From: Diplosphaera chodatii | Lineage: Eukaryota; Chlorophyta; Trebouxiophyceae; Prasiolales; Stichococcaceae | Length of the DNA stretch: 64,000 nt | Direction: 5' to 3' | NCBI GenBank assembly: GCA_032358165.1 | Contig: JAALGY010000041.1 | Location: forward strand, 1,922,001 to 1,986,000 | In this document: positions 46,534 through 58,755 of the stretch, piece by piece | Position numbering within the stretch: the first letter of the stretch is position 1 | How the letters are laid out: the number at the start of each line of letters is the position of its first letter | Position numbers and translations under genes: made by a program | The notes under the pieces: generated by a model | What the model was told of the DNA's origin: nothing | Seen by the model: only the letters and a program-made list of their open reading frames with translations | Databases searched by the model: none

Positions 46534-49443
46534 TTATCGCCAAGGGAGCCCGCGAAGCAAGTGCGCCTGCATCAGGCGCCGCCGCATGCTGATTGTGATG
46601 GAGATGCGCACAGGCGGGCAGCCGGGGGAGCCCGGCAGCACCGCCGACAGCTGCGTCTCGCGGGCTGCTGGCGCAGCGCCGAGCGGGGAGCCGCCCGGCT
46701 GCCGGCCTGCTGCCTGCTGCACCCCGGCGGGCTGCTGTGTCGTCCCTGCTGTGCCGGCGCCTCCTCCCATCGGCTGCTGCTGATGGCCTCGCTGGCTCGG
46801 CTCCATGCTGGGCACGCCTGGGCCGCCGACAGAGACGCCGACCTGTGGAGCGGACCCAGCCGCTGCATTTGTACCAGACGTGGTTGGACCTGCTGCAGCC
46901 GCCGAGGGCATCGCGCCGGCACCGGGGCCCTGGCTGATGACACCACTGCCGTCGACCTGCTGGGCAGTGGGACCCGACCCAGATGGTGACTGTCCGCTCA
47001 ATGGCTGCGGGCTGCCGCCCACCGCGCCGCTGCCTTGCCCTTCAGGCGGCAGTACGATGGGCTGCGGCTGCTGCGAGGGCACGGGAGTCGGAATGCCCGC
47101 TGTGCTGGCCCCGCTGCTGCCACTGCCGCCGCTGCCGCCGCTGCTGCTGTTGTTATCTCTGCCACCGATGCCTACACTGGCAGTAGGCGTGGAGCTCACA
47201 GGCCAGGGCGGGCGCTGCCCAGAAGCGCTGCCGCTGTTGATGGCGCCTGGTGGTGAAGCCAGTGGCGGATGCCGCTGCGGCCCCATACTGCCTCCCATGT
47301 TGTACACCCCACCGCTGCTGGCAGCGGTGACCTGACCGGGCAGCACTGGAGGCCGCTGCGGTGGTGGGTGCTGCTGCTGGCTGGGAGTGCTGCCACCAGC
47401 GCCGGGCCGGCTGTCGCTGCTGCCTGGCTGGCCTGCAGGTGCTCGCTGCCGCAGGGGAGGAGGCCGCAGCAGCACGGCTGGTGCTGCTGGACTGTCACTG
47501 CTGCTTGGCCCCGGGGTTCCTGCAACCAACCTGACGCCAGGGCTGGCAGATGCAGGCTGCTTGGCTGCTGGGGGCGGCAAAGCTGCTGACGTGCTGACCT
47601 GGGACGGCTGCACCGCTGGCTGTGAGCCCGTATGCGATGGCGGGCCGTTGCTGGTCCGGGGCCTGTTGCCAGGGGCTGACCCTAGACTTGTCGGTGGCGC
47701 GCGGAGCACCTGGTCAGCCGTACCTGCGATGCCTGGTGCAGGGCGTACAGCGCTGCCCCTGCCTGCCGGGCCTGACGGAGCGCAGATGCACCGCTGCACA
47801 CCCACACCCACTTCCGTGTACTGATGTCCAGTGCTTCCTCAGCACAGCCGAGCTCAAGCGCATGGTGCTCAGACCAAGTGTCGACTCTGCAGAGCCTTGA
47901 GATCAGTATGAGTTGGTCCTTGCACGACCCTTCATGGCGGTTTCTAGATAGGCACCTGCATGGGCGCTGCACTGGGTTGCGCAGCAGCCGCAGCCGCAGC
48001 TGTGCGGGAATGCAGCGGCGCCTTCTTCCTCTTCAGAGAAACCCATGCGGCGGCGGAAAGCCGCACGCTCGAGAATGTCACGCCGCGGTTGCGGTGCCGC
48101 CTCGTGGGCCGCACAGGTCGGGATGGCGGGAATGGCGGTGCCTGCAGATTCACCATACCGGCAGTGTGCAAACTGAGAGGGCAGAGCACACTCCGCTTCA
48201 CATGCTGGCAGAACAGGGCTTTTGTATGACAGCATTCGCTGTCAACAACAGGGTAGTGTGTGCACGGCTTCTGATTGAACCTTGATGTCTGCATCCTTTC
48301 AGGGCCGCACCTTCCCACGGTTGTCGCCGAAGCCGGTCGTCTGTGGCACGTACGTCTGTTGGGGTATCGGCGTGGGAGCGAGTGTGCTTGGTGGAGCAGG
48401 TTTCCCGCCCAGCCGCTGCCCATTTCCTGCGGTGTGCCATGCCCGCTGCACTTGGTCCGCGGCCAACGGTTCTTGGCTGAATGCTGTGTGCATTGTGAAG
48501 AGTAGCCAGCACCTGACGGTCTGACGAGGCACTCATACCAGGAGGTGGCGATGAGTGGTGTTGTGCTGGCCGCGGATTGGGCGGCAGCGGCGGCAGCGCT
48601 GGCGGAGAGGGCATCGGGGTTGCAATGAGCAAATGTATGTGGCAGAAGCAATGCTGGCGGCGCAACCATACCTGAAGGAGCCTGCTGCTGTGTGCTGTCA
48701 TCCATCGGCGGCGATGACTGCCGATCCATCGGAGGGACCGGCGGGCTGGCATGGCTGCTGGTACGTGATGAACCGCCAAGCGTGGGCGGTGGCGGTGGCT
48801 CGTCTCCATATACGAAACTGCTGACAAATGGCGGCGGAGGGCAGACGCAGCTCAACTGCAAGCAGCGTCACAATTGAATCACGCGGTGGCGCCGTCACGA
48901 GGAGCGCCAAATGCTGGCAAAGCTGTATACATGCGCATACATGCATGTTCGACGGGACGCCATGCAGTGTGCTAGATTTGCTGCAACAATCACTGCATCG
49001 TATGTTGGACAGCAATACCATCATCAGCTGCAATATACTGGCACACCAGTCTGTGCCCAAGCTGGGACCGCTGCAACCCACCAGGGCACCACTGGGCATG
49101 GGAGGCGCAGGCGGTGGCCGGAGCTGCGGTTCGGGCGCCGCAGGAGGTGGCTGCAAGACGGCGTCGTCTACGGGCTCTGCAACATTGCTGGCAGACGCTC
49201 GTGTCGGCGTGGACTGCGACTGGGTGCTGGCAGGTGGTGGCGATGCGTCAGCCAGATCGGAAGCAGTCGCCCCGGCTTCCTGCCGTGACGACGGCTGGCG
49301 CTGCGATCGCTGCCGGCGATCCATGGTCCCGAGCGCCAGACCCAGCGAGATCGTCAGAATGACCACTAAGGCGGCTATCATCAGCAGTATGTCCCGCAGC
49401 GTGGCCCTCGGTCGGCCAGATGATGACACCAGCGGCCTCATGT
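46534..49443 (-). CDS. Pro/Ser/Gly/Gln-rich single-pass membrane protein, unknown
   Basis: I do not recognise this gene. The likely first exon (from 49443; the frame stays open to 49573) encodes a short basic N-terminus and one membrane span (ILLMIAALVVILTISLGLAL), then a Ser/Pro/Gln-rich segment ending before a gtgggt donor. Downstream blocks are SFVYGDEPPPPPTLGGSSR (about 48740-48840), TYVPQTTGFGDNRGKVR (about 48300-48350), and either RRDILERAAFRRRMGFSEE or an overlapping basic frame (about 47990-48160). A long low-complexity exon follows (to 46534) of Pro, Ser, Gly and Gln. The layout fits a type II or tail-exposed wall or surface protein, but that is inference. Joining of the blocks into one gene is uncertain. 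Confidence 0.42.
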
Positions 49444-50434
49444 TGCATGCAAGTTCTGCGTGTCGATCTCCAGTGGACACTCTTCTGCATATGTATGAAA
49501 CGTACTCTTCGTTCCAGTATTCAATTGCCCGCGTCGGCAAAGGAGGCCAAAGGGAGGTAGAGCGACGCCTCATGATCTGTCAAAAGCTGCACACGATCAG
49601 CCTTGGATGCATCGAGGCAGCACGCTGGCAGCAGGGGCTGGCCTGGAGACTGTGTGGAGAGTGTAAACAGCGACAGGCACGTTGCTGGACAGAGCAGTGT
49701 TGACACCGAGCGACTTGATAAAATGCTGTGGGACACTGCATGGCTGACATATATATAGGATCGGTGCACCCGTGCCGTGGACCCTTCTGTGGTTGCAATT
49801 GCAGTCAAGCAGTTCACATGTACAGCCCGCTGCACAAAACGACAGCAAGCAGCTGCAGTCACAGCAACCCAGAATGTGCATGGGAAACACATGAAATGCG
49901 CACGGCGCGCGCCTCGCCCAAATAAACAGGACGCTGCAACACGCTCTTGCCACGCTGGCCATGCCTCCCCGCTGCCAATTGCCGAAAGCGGCTCGTGCTC
50001 TCCGGCTGCCTCTGCATGTCTGATGCTGTCCGCTGTGGCTGATGCTGCTACCAAACACCCAGGGCAGAGCCGCCAGCGGGCGGCTGCTTCAACTCTGGCA
50101 ACCTCCCCTGCATGCCCCCTGATGGCGGCCTCGCTCCTAGCTGTGAGCATGCAGCATACAAGCAGGACGCGATGTCTGTTTCTAGACGCAACGGACAGGT
50201 TCTCTGAGCTACCCTATGTGCTTTCTGATGCCACACATGCATCTCCCAATGAGTACAAATACAATTGTCCAGGGGTTCCAGGTGCTGCATCCACCAGGCT
50301 GCAGAGCCGTGGTGAAACCTCTCTTCGCCGCTGCTGCCATGTCTGACCACGTGGCATGCCGTCCCTCGGCCCCGCTGCCACCGCCGCTGCTATGGCTGAC
50401 TGAACGCCCACCAAACCACGTGCTGCCTTACGCC
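49444..50434. other. Intergenic region
   Basis: About 1 kb between two minus-strand genes. It contains open frames on both strands without domains. It should hold the promoter of the Pro/Ser-rich gene. Confidence 0.35.
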
Positions 50435-50615
50435 TCAGTAGGACTCCTCACGCTCGACGTCGTTCAGTGACAGGTAGTACTGCAGGCAGCGTGAGCCCGA
50501 CGCTCAACGAGCCATGCAACAAAACACCAGCAGCAGCAGGTGCAGGCAGCAGCAGGTACAATGCTCACATTGACAAACAGCTGCAGGACTGTAGGGGCCG
50601 TGCACAGCCTGCTGC

Positions 50616-50654
<39 letters not shown>

Positions 50655-52296
50655 ACAGTAGCAGCAGCATTGCTGCCTCACCTGCAGGGCGTTGGTGACC
50701 AGCTGCACCATGGACTGGTTCAGCGGCTCGCCGTGGTACGTCACGAAGAAGCTGTCCGCAGCAATCCGGCCCTCCGTGTCCACCTGTAGCAAAAGCAGGC
50801 CACATCTTAACAATAGCCTTCTCTGGCATGCGGAGGAGGGTGAAGTACACCGATGGCGAGTTGCTGTGTTGCGAGGCTATGCACTATGGTAGACAACGCT
50901 GCATTGTGCAGAGTCGGCATGTGTCGTTGGGACGTGTAGCCATCGGGACTGCAGAGCATGCGTGGCGCATGCTGCAGAGCCAGGCCTGCAGAGTCCGTGC
51001 AGAGGGACGCACCTCGGCGGAGATGACGTTGACGTTGATGTCCTTCAGCACCTTGACGATCTCGACCAGCAGCCCCGGGCGGTCCAGCGTCTTGATGTGC
51101 AGCGTGCTGAAGGCCGAGTCCTCGTTGTGGGAGATGTTGATGACTGTCTCCACCGCGCGGCTGTGGCAGAGGGGCGATGAGTAAAAAACCAGAACTGACA
51201 ACTGCACAGAAATCTACAACTCTCTGCCCAACAAGGGAACAGTTGCTGCAGTTGTCAAGCATACAAGAAGGAATGGCAGCGGAGGGGTGACGGCTGAGTT
51301 TGCTGTTGCAGCAGGCGTACTTGGAGCGTGCGCCCAGCGGCACGTCCACGCTGCTGTCGGCCTTGCGGGCACGGATGCCCCAGGCCAGCTCCTGCCCAGA
51401 CTCCGGGTGGAACAGCAACAGGTTGTTCAGGATCGTCAGCCGGATCTCCTCCAGCCGCCGGGACTTCAGGATCTTCTCACTGCACGAGTCCAAAGGGACC
51501 GCTGGGTAATGCCAGCAAGCTCGCGAGTGACGCTAGCAGGTGACAGTTCGTGAGGTCTGCACACACTGTACATCTGTATGCCCTGCACCCTCCGACACTG
51601 CAAGCACTCTGGCAGGAACTACCTGGTGGTGGAGTCGGTGATGTAAAACTTGTGCCGGTTGGTGCCCTTTTCATTCTGCCCAATCTTGGCGCGCCGCACA
51701 TTGAGGTTCAGGTTCTTCAGCGCGGCGACCTGCAGCAAGGCAGCGTGCTAATCTGAAATCACTGCTCTGCTTTCAACAGGACTGAGCTGCAGAGACAGTC
51801 CCCTGAGGCACCACTTTGTCAAAGCTCACTGGGATGTGCCCCATGGCACAACAGCGCCCTCACCGTGTCAAGGAGCTCGCCCAGGCGGTCGCCGTAGCTA
51901 ATGCACACTATGGTGGCGAACGCATCGTGCTCGTTGTCGATCTTAATGCTAGGCTTGGGGATGTCCTCCGCCACATCCTCCGGCCGCATGCCATTCTCGC
52001 CGCCCAGGGTTTTGACGTCCGCCTGCGCTGTGTCGGCGGCGCTGCAGCATGCGCCCCCGCACATCAGCCGTGCTTGTGCAGCCGGTGGCCAAGTGGGCAG
52101 AGTGCTAGTGGGAAGAAGGACCTTTGAGCAGACGCCAAATTGTCGCCCTCAGGTGCCATGGACCCAATGCCATGCCACGCAGCGGAGGCAAGCGCTCACT
52201 CACCTGCAGGTATGCCTTGCGAAGCGGCGACTGGAGATGGCGGGCGGGTCGCCGTGTGCGATCCGCTTGCCAGCAACCGGAGTCCTGCACAAACAA
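50435..52296 (-). CDS. ACT-domain repeat protein (ACR-like, probably plastid)
   Basis: Exons on the minus strand are 50435-50479, 50682-50783, 51013-51160, 51321-51479, 51623-51729, 51864-52022 and 52204-52296; all phases agree. The first ACT domain contains DNEHDAFATIVCISYGDRLG and VAALKNLNLNVRRAKIG, then NRHKFYITD. A linker follows (SEKILKSRRLEEIRLTILNN, LLLFHPESGQELAWG). The second ACT domain contains AVETVINISHNEDSAFSTLH, DRPGLLVEIVKVLKDINVNV and DSFFVTYHGEPLNQ. The end is YYLSLNDVEREESY. This architecture matches plant ACR-type proteins, which sense amino acids or regulate nitrogen enzymes in plastids; the ligand here is unknown. The N-terminus is uncertain: a good acceptor lies at the Asp codon just after the Met at 52296, so a further upstream presequence exon may exist. 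Confidence 0.82.
50617..50652 (+). repeat. CAG trinucleotide run in an intron
   Basis: About twelve CAG units lie in the last intron of the ACT-repeat gene (CTG on the coding strand). The repeat is not in the spliced frame, although an open frame on the plus strand gives a spurious polyglutamine. Confidence 0.85.
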
Positions 52297-53650
52297 GCTC
52301 GACTCCTGTCAACAATTGTCTGATGCTGCGCTGCAGGACGCCCGATGACCTGCTATATGGCGCAAGTACTGGAGCCATCGCATGCATGGCAAGCTGGCAG
52401 AGGATAAGCATCGGTGACGTTCGCTCCGTTGGGCTATGCAACACAAGGTGGATCGAGAGCACTGCAAGAAGGTCATCGCAAGGTCTACAACGCCGCTTGA
52501 CCCGCATGTCTCGATGAACGAGTCACTTCATCGTGCAGAAGAGCAGGGAGCCGCTGGCTGCTCGAAGTCAGCTCATACCCAACCGCACCATCACGAGTCT
52601 GACTGTGCACAACCACGCAGCTAACAGGTTGTCGTCAGCTTCCCAAGGCAACATCGGCGCCGGCAATGCGGCCACGCCGGATGTGTATGTCACAAAAGGT
52701 AATGTTGAGCAATGTGAAGCCTTTCAGGCAGCTCGGAGCGGGTCAGCCGCCGCGCTTGGGTCGTGACACCGTGAGACACCGTCTGAACCGCCAACTGACC
52801 GGGTGTATACTTGCGAGTCAACATGTGCAAACCGTGCGAACTGACTACGATACTACTCCTGCTTCCGTTAACGGGCTACAGTGCAGGACCAACTCCATTT
52901 GCGGTAACAACGAAACCCCAACACATCCCGGCTGCCCGAGCACGACAATCATGCCACTGACAAGGGGATCTGACAGCATCCGTAGTTCTCTGCAAGCTGC
53001 AGGCCCAACACTGCCACGCAAAGCAGCATGTGACACCAGAGACGCCTAAGCCTTGCCGGCCAGGTTCCGGCAAAACAAATGCACGCTGGGTCAGCAATGC
53101 CCGCCACATGCATGCTATGCCTTTCTGTCGCGCCTCGCAAGTACCTCAAGATGGGTGTGACGCTGCTGCAGCACGGAGACGGCGCCCTGTGGCCCGCCTG
53201 CCGCTGTGAGCACGCTGGGGTGGGCATCTGCAAGACTGCTGCCATTCTGTGAGCGGCTGCCCGACCCTGATAAGTCCCTAAGAAATCAAATCAACATACG
53301 AAGTAGCAAGCTTTCTGACGCATCGCACCGCCTTGGCCGAACCCGTTTGTGAGCTGTACGCCTGCGAAGAGGCCGAAGGCTGAATTGCAGCCCTGACTGA
53401 AACCCTGACCGAGCGATAGATCACGTGATGCTCGACGGGCTGCCTTGCTGCTTCATGGTTCCCCATGGACTCACAGTGGCCTTGTAGGGCAACATGCAAG
53501 TTCGGAACGTGGTATGATGGACTCCCGGTGTGAGACGAGTGAACGTTTCATTGCGGCGGCTGCATGAGCCGTTTGCATCATGGCCAGCACTGACTCCAAA
53601 CATCCTGCTGACAACCAGCTAGCATGCCAGCTCCCAGACGCCACACCAAC
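52297..53650. other. Intergenic region
   Basis: About 1.35 kb between the ACT-repeat gene start and the TM9SF gene end. Short frames only. It should hold the ACT-repeat promoter and possibly a missing first exon. Confidence 0.35.
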
Positions 53651-56600
53651 TCAATCACACCTGCATTACAAGCAACGCATGTGTCAGCCATTGAGAGGGT
53701 CAGACAGCTGGGTTGCAGGCGCAAGTGGCCACTTGTATGCAGACAGACATAGTCGTACTTGATGTTACGATAGATCTTCCGTGTGAATGCTGCTGCTCCC
53801 AAGTAACCCACAGCCCCGCACATGATGCCCAACCCCTGCAGCGTTTGGAGGAGATAACGTCATGCAACGATGGCACGGATGAAACCACGCAAACGTGCTT
53901 GAGGGAGACGGGAGGGTCGCTCACCAGGCAGAACATGGCAGTGTACCCAAAATAAAAGGCAGTCTGCAAGCCGTCGCAACTAGAGTCAGGGTGTTCATGA
54001 GAAGGAGCCAAGTGCACCAGACAGACAGCGATGGTGCGTAAACAGCCATCAAGGTGGGTCATCGGTGATCCACATGCAAATTACCTGAAAGAAGCCCGTC
54101 ATCTACAACACACAACATCTACCATGAGTATTGCTAATCATGTTGCCTATATTCACTTCAGCACAACAGCAACATCGGGAGCATGCTGTGCAGTGACATG
54201 AGACGGAATCCGACTGACTGTGGCCGCACCTTTGTCTTTGTGTGGAAATAGTGTACCTTCAGAGATCGAAATTATCTATCAGTGACCCGCCCCCCGATGT
54301 GTTGCTATACGGAAAGAACTCAGATGCCAGGGGATTGGCGTCGACAAATGTCTCGGGGGGCCTCACCGAATATAAGAACACATACATGGCTGTTGACGCT
54401 GCTGTTTGGAATGCCGTCCACTGCCAGTGGTAATTCTCCGCATTCAGCAGGAAATATGTGCCTGCAGTTGCAAAGCCAGATGACAAGCAACAACAGCAGG
54501 GCGAGACGAGCCAAAGATGGACACCCTCCGCTGCATGCTCCCAGGTTCCCGGCACAGCAGCACATGCAGGCGCATGACTCACCAACAATGCTGACGCACA
54601 CCACGACTATCATCAGAATGAGCGTCACCAGCAGCGCAAAGCCGTACACATAGTATACCTAGTGAGCAATGTGGTCAGAGACCCTTAATGAAAATATTGT
54701 GCTGTGCTGCACGATGTGGGCATGCAACTGGTGCAGCATCCTGCAGCAACATCTACAATGCAAAATGTGCTGCAGTTTCAAGGCCCACCTTGAATGCCCA
54801 GTACGCTGCATGTGCACACGACTTCACTCAGCCCCACGCTTTCAGCCGCACATCCATGCAAGCCGTGCATGGCAGACGCTTCAGTTTGTGAATGCTGTCT
54901 TAGCCTCAGCATTGGCATGGAGCAGAAGGCGACCCGAAAGGACTCACCGGTCAAGATGTAGTATACCTCGATGAAGATGCTGCCAAAGGGCAGCAGTCCG
55001 CCCATCAGCGCAATTACCGACGGCCGCAGGTACCACTGCAGCAACCGCACACTGAAACGTGTCAGTGTCGGCAGCACCCACGACTGTGCTGCGCAGGATG
55101 CCCATGCATGGCCGGGATGGCCACAGCTGATTGTGTTTCCAGATAACAATGTTTGGTACTGTCGCAAGCCAGATCGCATGTGAGCACCAGACAGGCATCA
55201 CCTGCTTCTGGGGAATGGGTGAGGGGATGCGCTTCACGCGGCAGGGGTTGTCAGGGTGACCCGCCCAGTTGCGGCCAACAACAGTGCCCAGCAGGCACAG
55301 CGGCACACTGATGCAGCTCCACAGCAAGACAATCACCTGCATGGTGCCAAGTACAGGAGTGAAGGTGATGCAAGCAACACTGCCCTGAACATGCTTTAAA
55401 TGAACACGGGCAATTCCGTCCATATGGCATCTCACGAACTGTGCTGTCGTCATTGCCAAGCATACATCCACATGATGCCAGTCGCTGTACGAAACATGTA
55501 TGCAACCATTACGCACCACCATGGTGCCGAAGGGCACAGCCGCCAGCGAGTGCTGGAAGATGGCAATGGTATTGAGGATGAACCCGATGCCGAAGCAGGA
55601 TAGCGGGTACACCGCCGCTGTCAGCAGCATGGTCTTGATCCAGAACTGTGTGCAGGCATACCAAATGATGTCAGATGAACTTGCTGATGAAATGGAATGC
55701 ACACCACATGCTGGCACCAAGCGTTTGATCAGCTGTCAAAGCGCATTCGCCATGCTCAAGTGTGCTGTGTATCAGCCACAGAGCAGCTGAACAGGGTGAC
55801 AGCATGGTATCCAATCTCATTTGACGAACATCTGTCAGCATAGCCAGCCGTCAACTGATGGGCACAATGATGGGCAGTGCTGGAGGAATGGCATTCGGCG
55901 AGTAAACCACAGGAAGTGCACCTTGCCATCAGAGCGGCTGTAGTGGGAGCCGCTTGCGTAGCCGCCCACTACGCTGGTGAGCGCATACACCAGGATGATC
56001 ATCGTCAGGATCACGCCGCGCTCCTCGAACAGCGTGCCCGCGATGGTGATCAGCACCACCAGCACCACCAGCAGCGCCAGCTGCACGCCTGCAGGTTGAC
56101 GGCAGGGTTGACGCTCACCAAGTGTGACGAGCATTACGCATGTAAACAGCGTGCCACTGGGATTCAGCAACATGTTGCTCCATTATGGCCAGCTGTTCCG
56201 CTGGTGATTGTGTAGCATAGCAGGAAAGAGGGCTCGACATAAACACCTGTGCCGACGAGCGCAGAGAGCAGCTCGGGGTGGCGCGGCGGACGGAACACGT
56301 CGCCGTGCACCAGCTTCCAGCCGGACTCCTCTGTCGCATCCCGCTCCAGGGACTCCACATCATCCTCATCCTTTGTGTACCTACATAGGATGTAGGCCTT
56401 CGCGAACAGGAGGCAGCACTGACTGGCATTGCAGACAGCTGCCAACATCTACGATCTATGGATTCTGGCATTCAGGGTGTTGCAATACTCGTTAGCATGT
56501 CAGCACATGGCACATGGCCGTGCACGCTCATGGGCAGCCACCTACCGCGCATAGTCTCGCTTCAGCGTGCGCAGCAGGATCATGGCCACCAGCCCCGTCA

Positions 56601-58111
56601 GGAACAGCACCATCATGAAGCTGTTGAAGATGCTGAACCAGTGGATCTGCACAGGCAAGCAGCACCACGTGCATCAGCTGCTGGCTGAGCATGACTGCGT
56701 AGCACGAGCCTGCTGCTGTCGCTGCAGCTCAGCACCCTGAACCGTCAGCTGGATTGGCATTCACACCCGCTCATTTCTGACAGAAGCAGCCAGCACCTGG
56801 TGCTCGAAGAAGTTATAGTCCAGGTAGCGCTCGAACCGGCGGCTGAAGGGTGTCGCTGTTGGCACCCATTTCACCGCATATGTGAACTCTAGAGTCTCGC
56901 CGGCCGCCAGCGCCTTGGGCTGCTCGCTTGTCAGATTTACTTGGATGATCTGCACACAAATCCGACGTTCATGAGTCTCAGGCGGCATCGATCAAGCACT
57001 GTGGAGTGCGGACGCATCTGCAGGCTGCAGCAGCATATAATGTAATATACCACATGCAGCACCAGGCTGCCAGCACTCTAGTTAAGAGGCAAGGATGTGT
57101 ACCCTATTGTCGTTGAAGGCTATCTCAAGCTGCTTGTGTGTGTAGATGTAGATGTTATCATCGTCCTTGGTCTCCTCAGGGGGTGGCCCAACAAATCCCC
57201 AGACAGGAAGGTCGTCAATGAACAGCTCGTACCTGCGCGTTGCATGGCGTACATTTAGTTCAGTGTTTGAACGAGGCAGCTGCTGATTTGCATGACGTGC
57301 GAGCCTGCCTACAGCAGTCTTACCAGTAGTGCTTCCGCACTGCATTGGCAAAAGCAGCGACCTCCGACTGCCCCAGCGGTAATGTGCAGATGGTCTTCTT
57401 TGGCACATCCGCTGCGCCAGAACAGCACAGCTGCATGGATCCCCTTGTGCACACCCTTGCTGACACCTCCTTCATGCGTGACAGATGACAGAGGACGTGT
57501 TGTGTGCTGTAGTTGATCCATCAGTGGACTCACATCGATATTTCACATCAAGCTGCGAGTCAATGAGCTGATTTCCCTCCAACACTTCGCCCAAGCCACC
57601 CCACTTATGGGCAGCCTTGCCGGCGCCCACTGGCTTGCAGAATGGCAGGTAGTAGTAATTGTACGTCTCCTGTGGGTTGTTGTACTGCGCAGCAACAGAG
57701 GCAGGATGATGATGCCGCTCGCCAGCAAACGACTGTCCCCACACGCATATGCAACCAGAATGCTGAGCAGAGAGACCGAACAACACGTCAGCAGCTCACC
57801 GGTCCCACTTTGTTGACCCATAGCCTGACATTCTGGCCCACTTTGTACTGCAGCGCACCATCCATTGGAAATCAGCGCATCAACAAACCGTACGTCCCTC
57901 GAACGTTCACCATCGAAAGGCCCAGCACTCATTTATAGCTACCACAATCAAGCCCTGCCAGCTGCCAGACACATGGTAGCAGACAAGACTTTCATGCTTG
58001 CTCTGTGCAGGTTGCACTCACCTTGTGGCTGTGCTCGTCAGCATGTGCTAAACCTGCTGTGGATGCGCTGATGACTGCAAAGGCTAGCAGTCGCAGCCAT
58101 TGACGCCTCAT
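53651..58111 (-). CDS. Transmembrane 9 superfamily protein (TM9SF/EMP70/nonaspanin)
   Basis: The first exon (58022-58111) encodes a signal peptide ([20 protein letters not shown]). The lumenal domain follows: [48 protein letters not shown] and [20 protein letters not shown]. The first span is [18 protein letters not shown], then [20 protein letters not shown], a signature of the family. The remaining spans include [78 protein letters not shown] and [18 protein letters not shown]. The protein should reside in Golgi or endosomes and act in membrane traffic and adhesion. After IYRNIK, a tiny last exon (53651-53660) adds CD and the stop, giving the KXD sorting tail. Internal exon limits were followed by frame, not all fixed. 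Confidence 0.88.
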
Positions 58112-58755
58112 GCTGGGCCGACACCAGCGCTGCAGAAATGCTGACGCTGGATGATCTGCCGGTGCAGCTCAGCACGGCCGCGGCGCCGCTTCCTCACAAA
58201 CCTTGCAGGGTGACGCTCATCAGAAGCGGAACTGTAACATGCGTATTCGTGGACTGAGAGTCAGCAACTGTGCATGGCAATAGCGACAACGCCCACAGGG
58301 ATGCACGATGCAATGTCTAAGGAGGAGGCCTTGAGCAGCTTCGCTCACAAGAGTGCTCACAGTATTTCAAAGGCAGGGCACCTGCTATGATTTTGGTAAG
58401 CATGCAATGCGCCAGCAGCACGTTTGAGAGCAGCCAGGTCCAGAGGACTCTGAGCACGGTGACCGTTCCCCAGCCCATACGTTGGAAAGCTGCGGCACTT
58501 GCACTGACGGATCGGAGGCAACAATCTCCTGTTGGGTGTCAATCTGCAGGAGTGGTAGGAGTGCATAGACTCTACTGTGCCAGACGCCTGATAATACACG
58601 TGTGCTGCACAGTCTGCTCAGCTGACCTTGCTGGTGCGAAACAGCAGAGCGCAGTGAGCACAACCGTCTGACCATTTGGGTGAACGCTGCAAACCTAACC
58701 TACACCGAGCACTGTGGGTGATGAACCCTGATAGTCCAGAACCCAGCGATGGCCA
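58112..58755. other. Intergenic region upstream of the TM9SF gene
   Basis: About 640 bp between two minus-strand genes; it should contain the TM9SF promoter. No coding block is supported. Confidence 0.35.

Noticed and set aside
50467..50661. Plus-strand polyglutamine frame
   Set aside because: The CAG run is in an intron of the minus-strand ACT-repeat gene; the frame has no other coding character.
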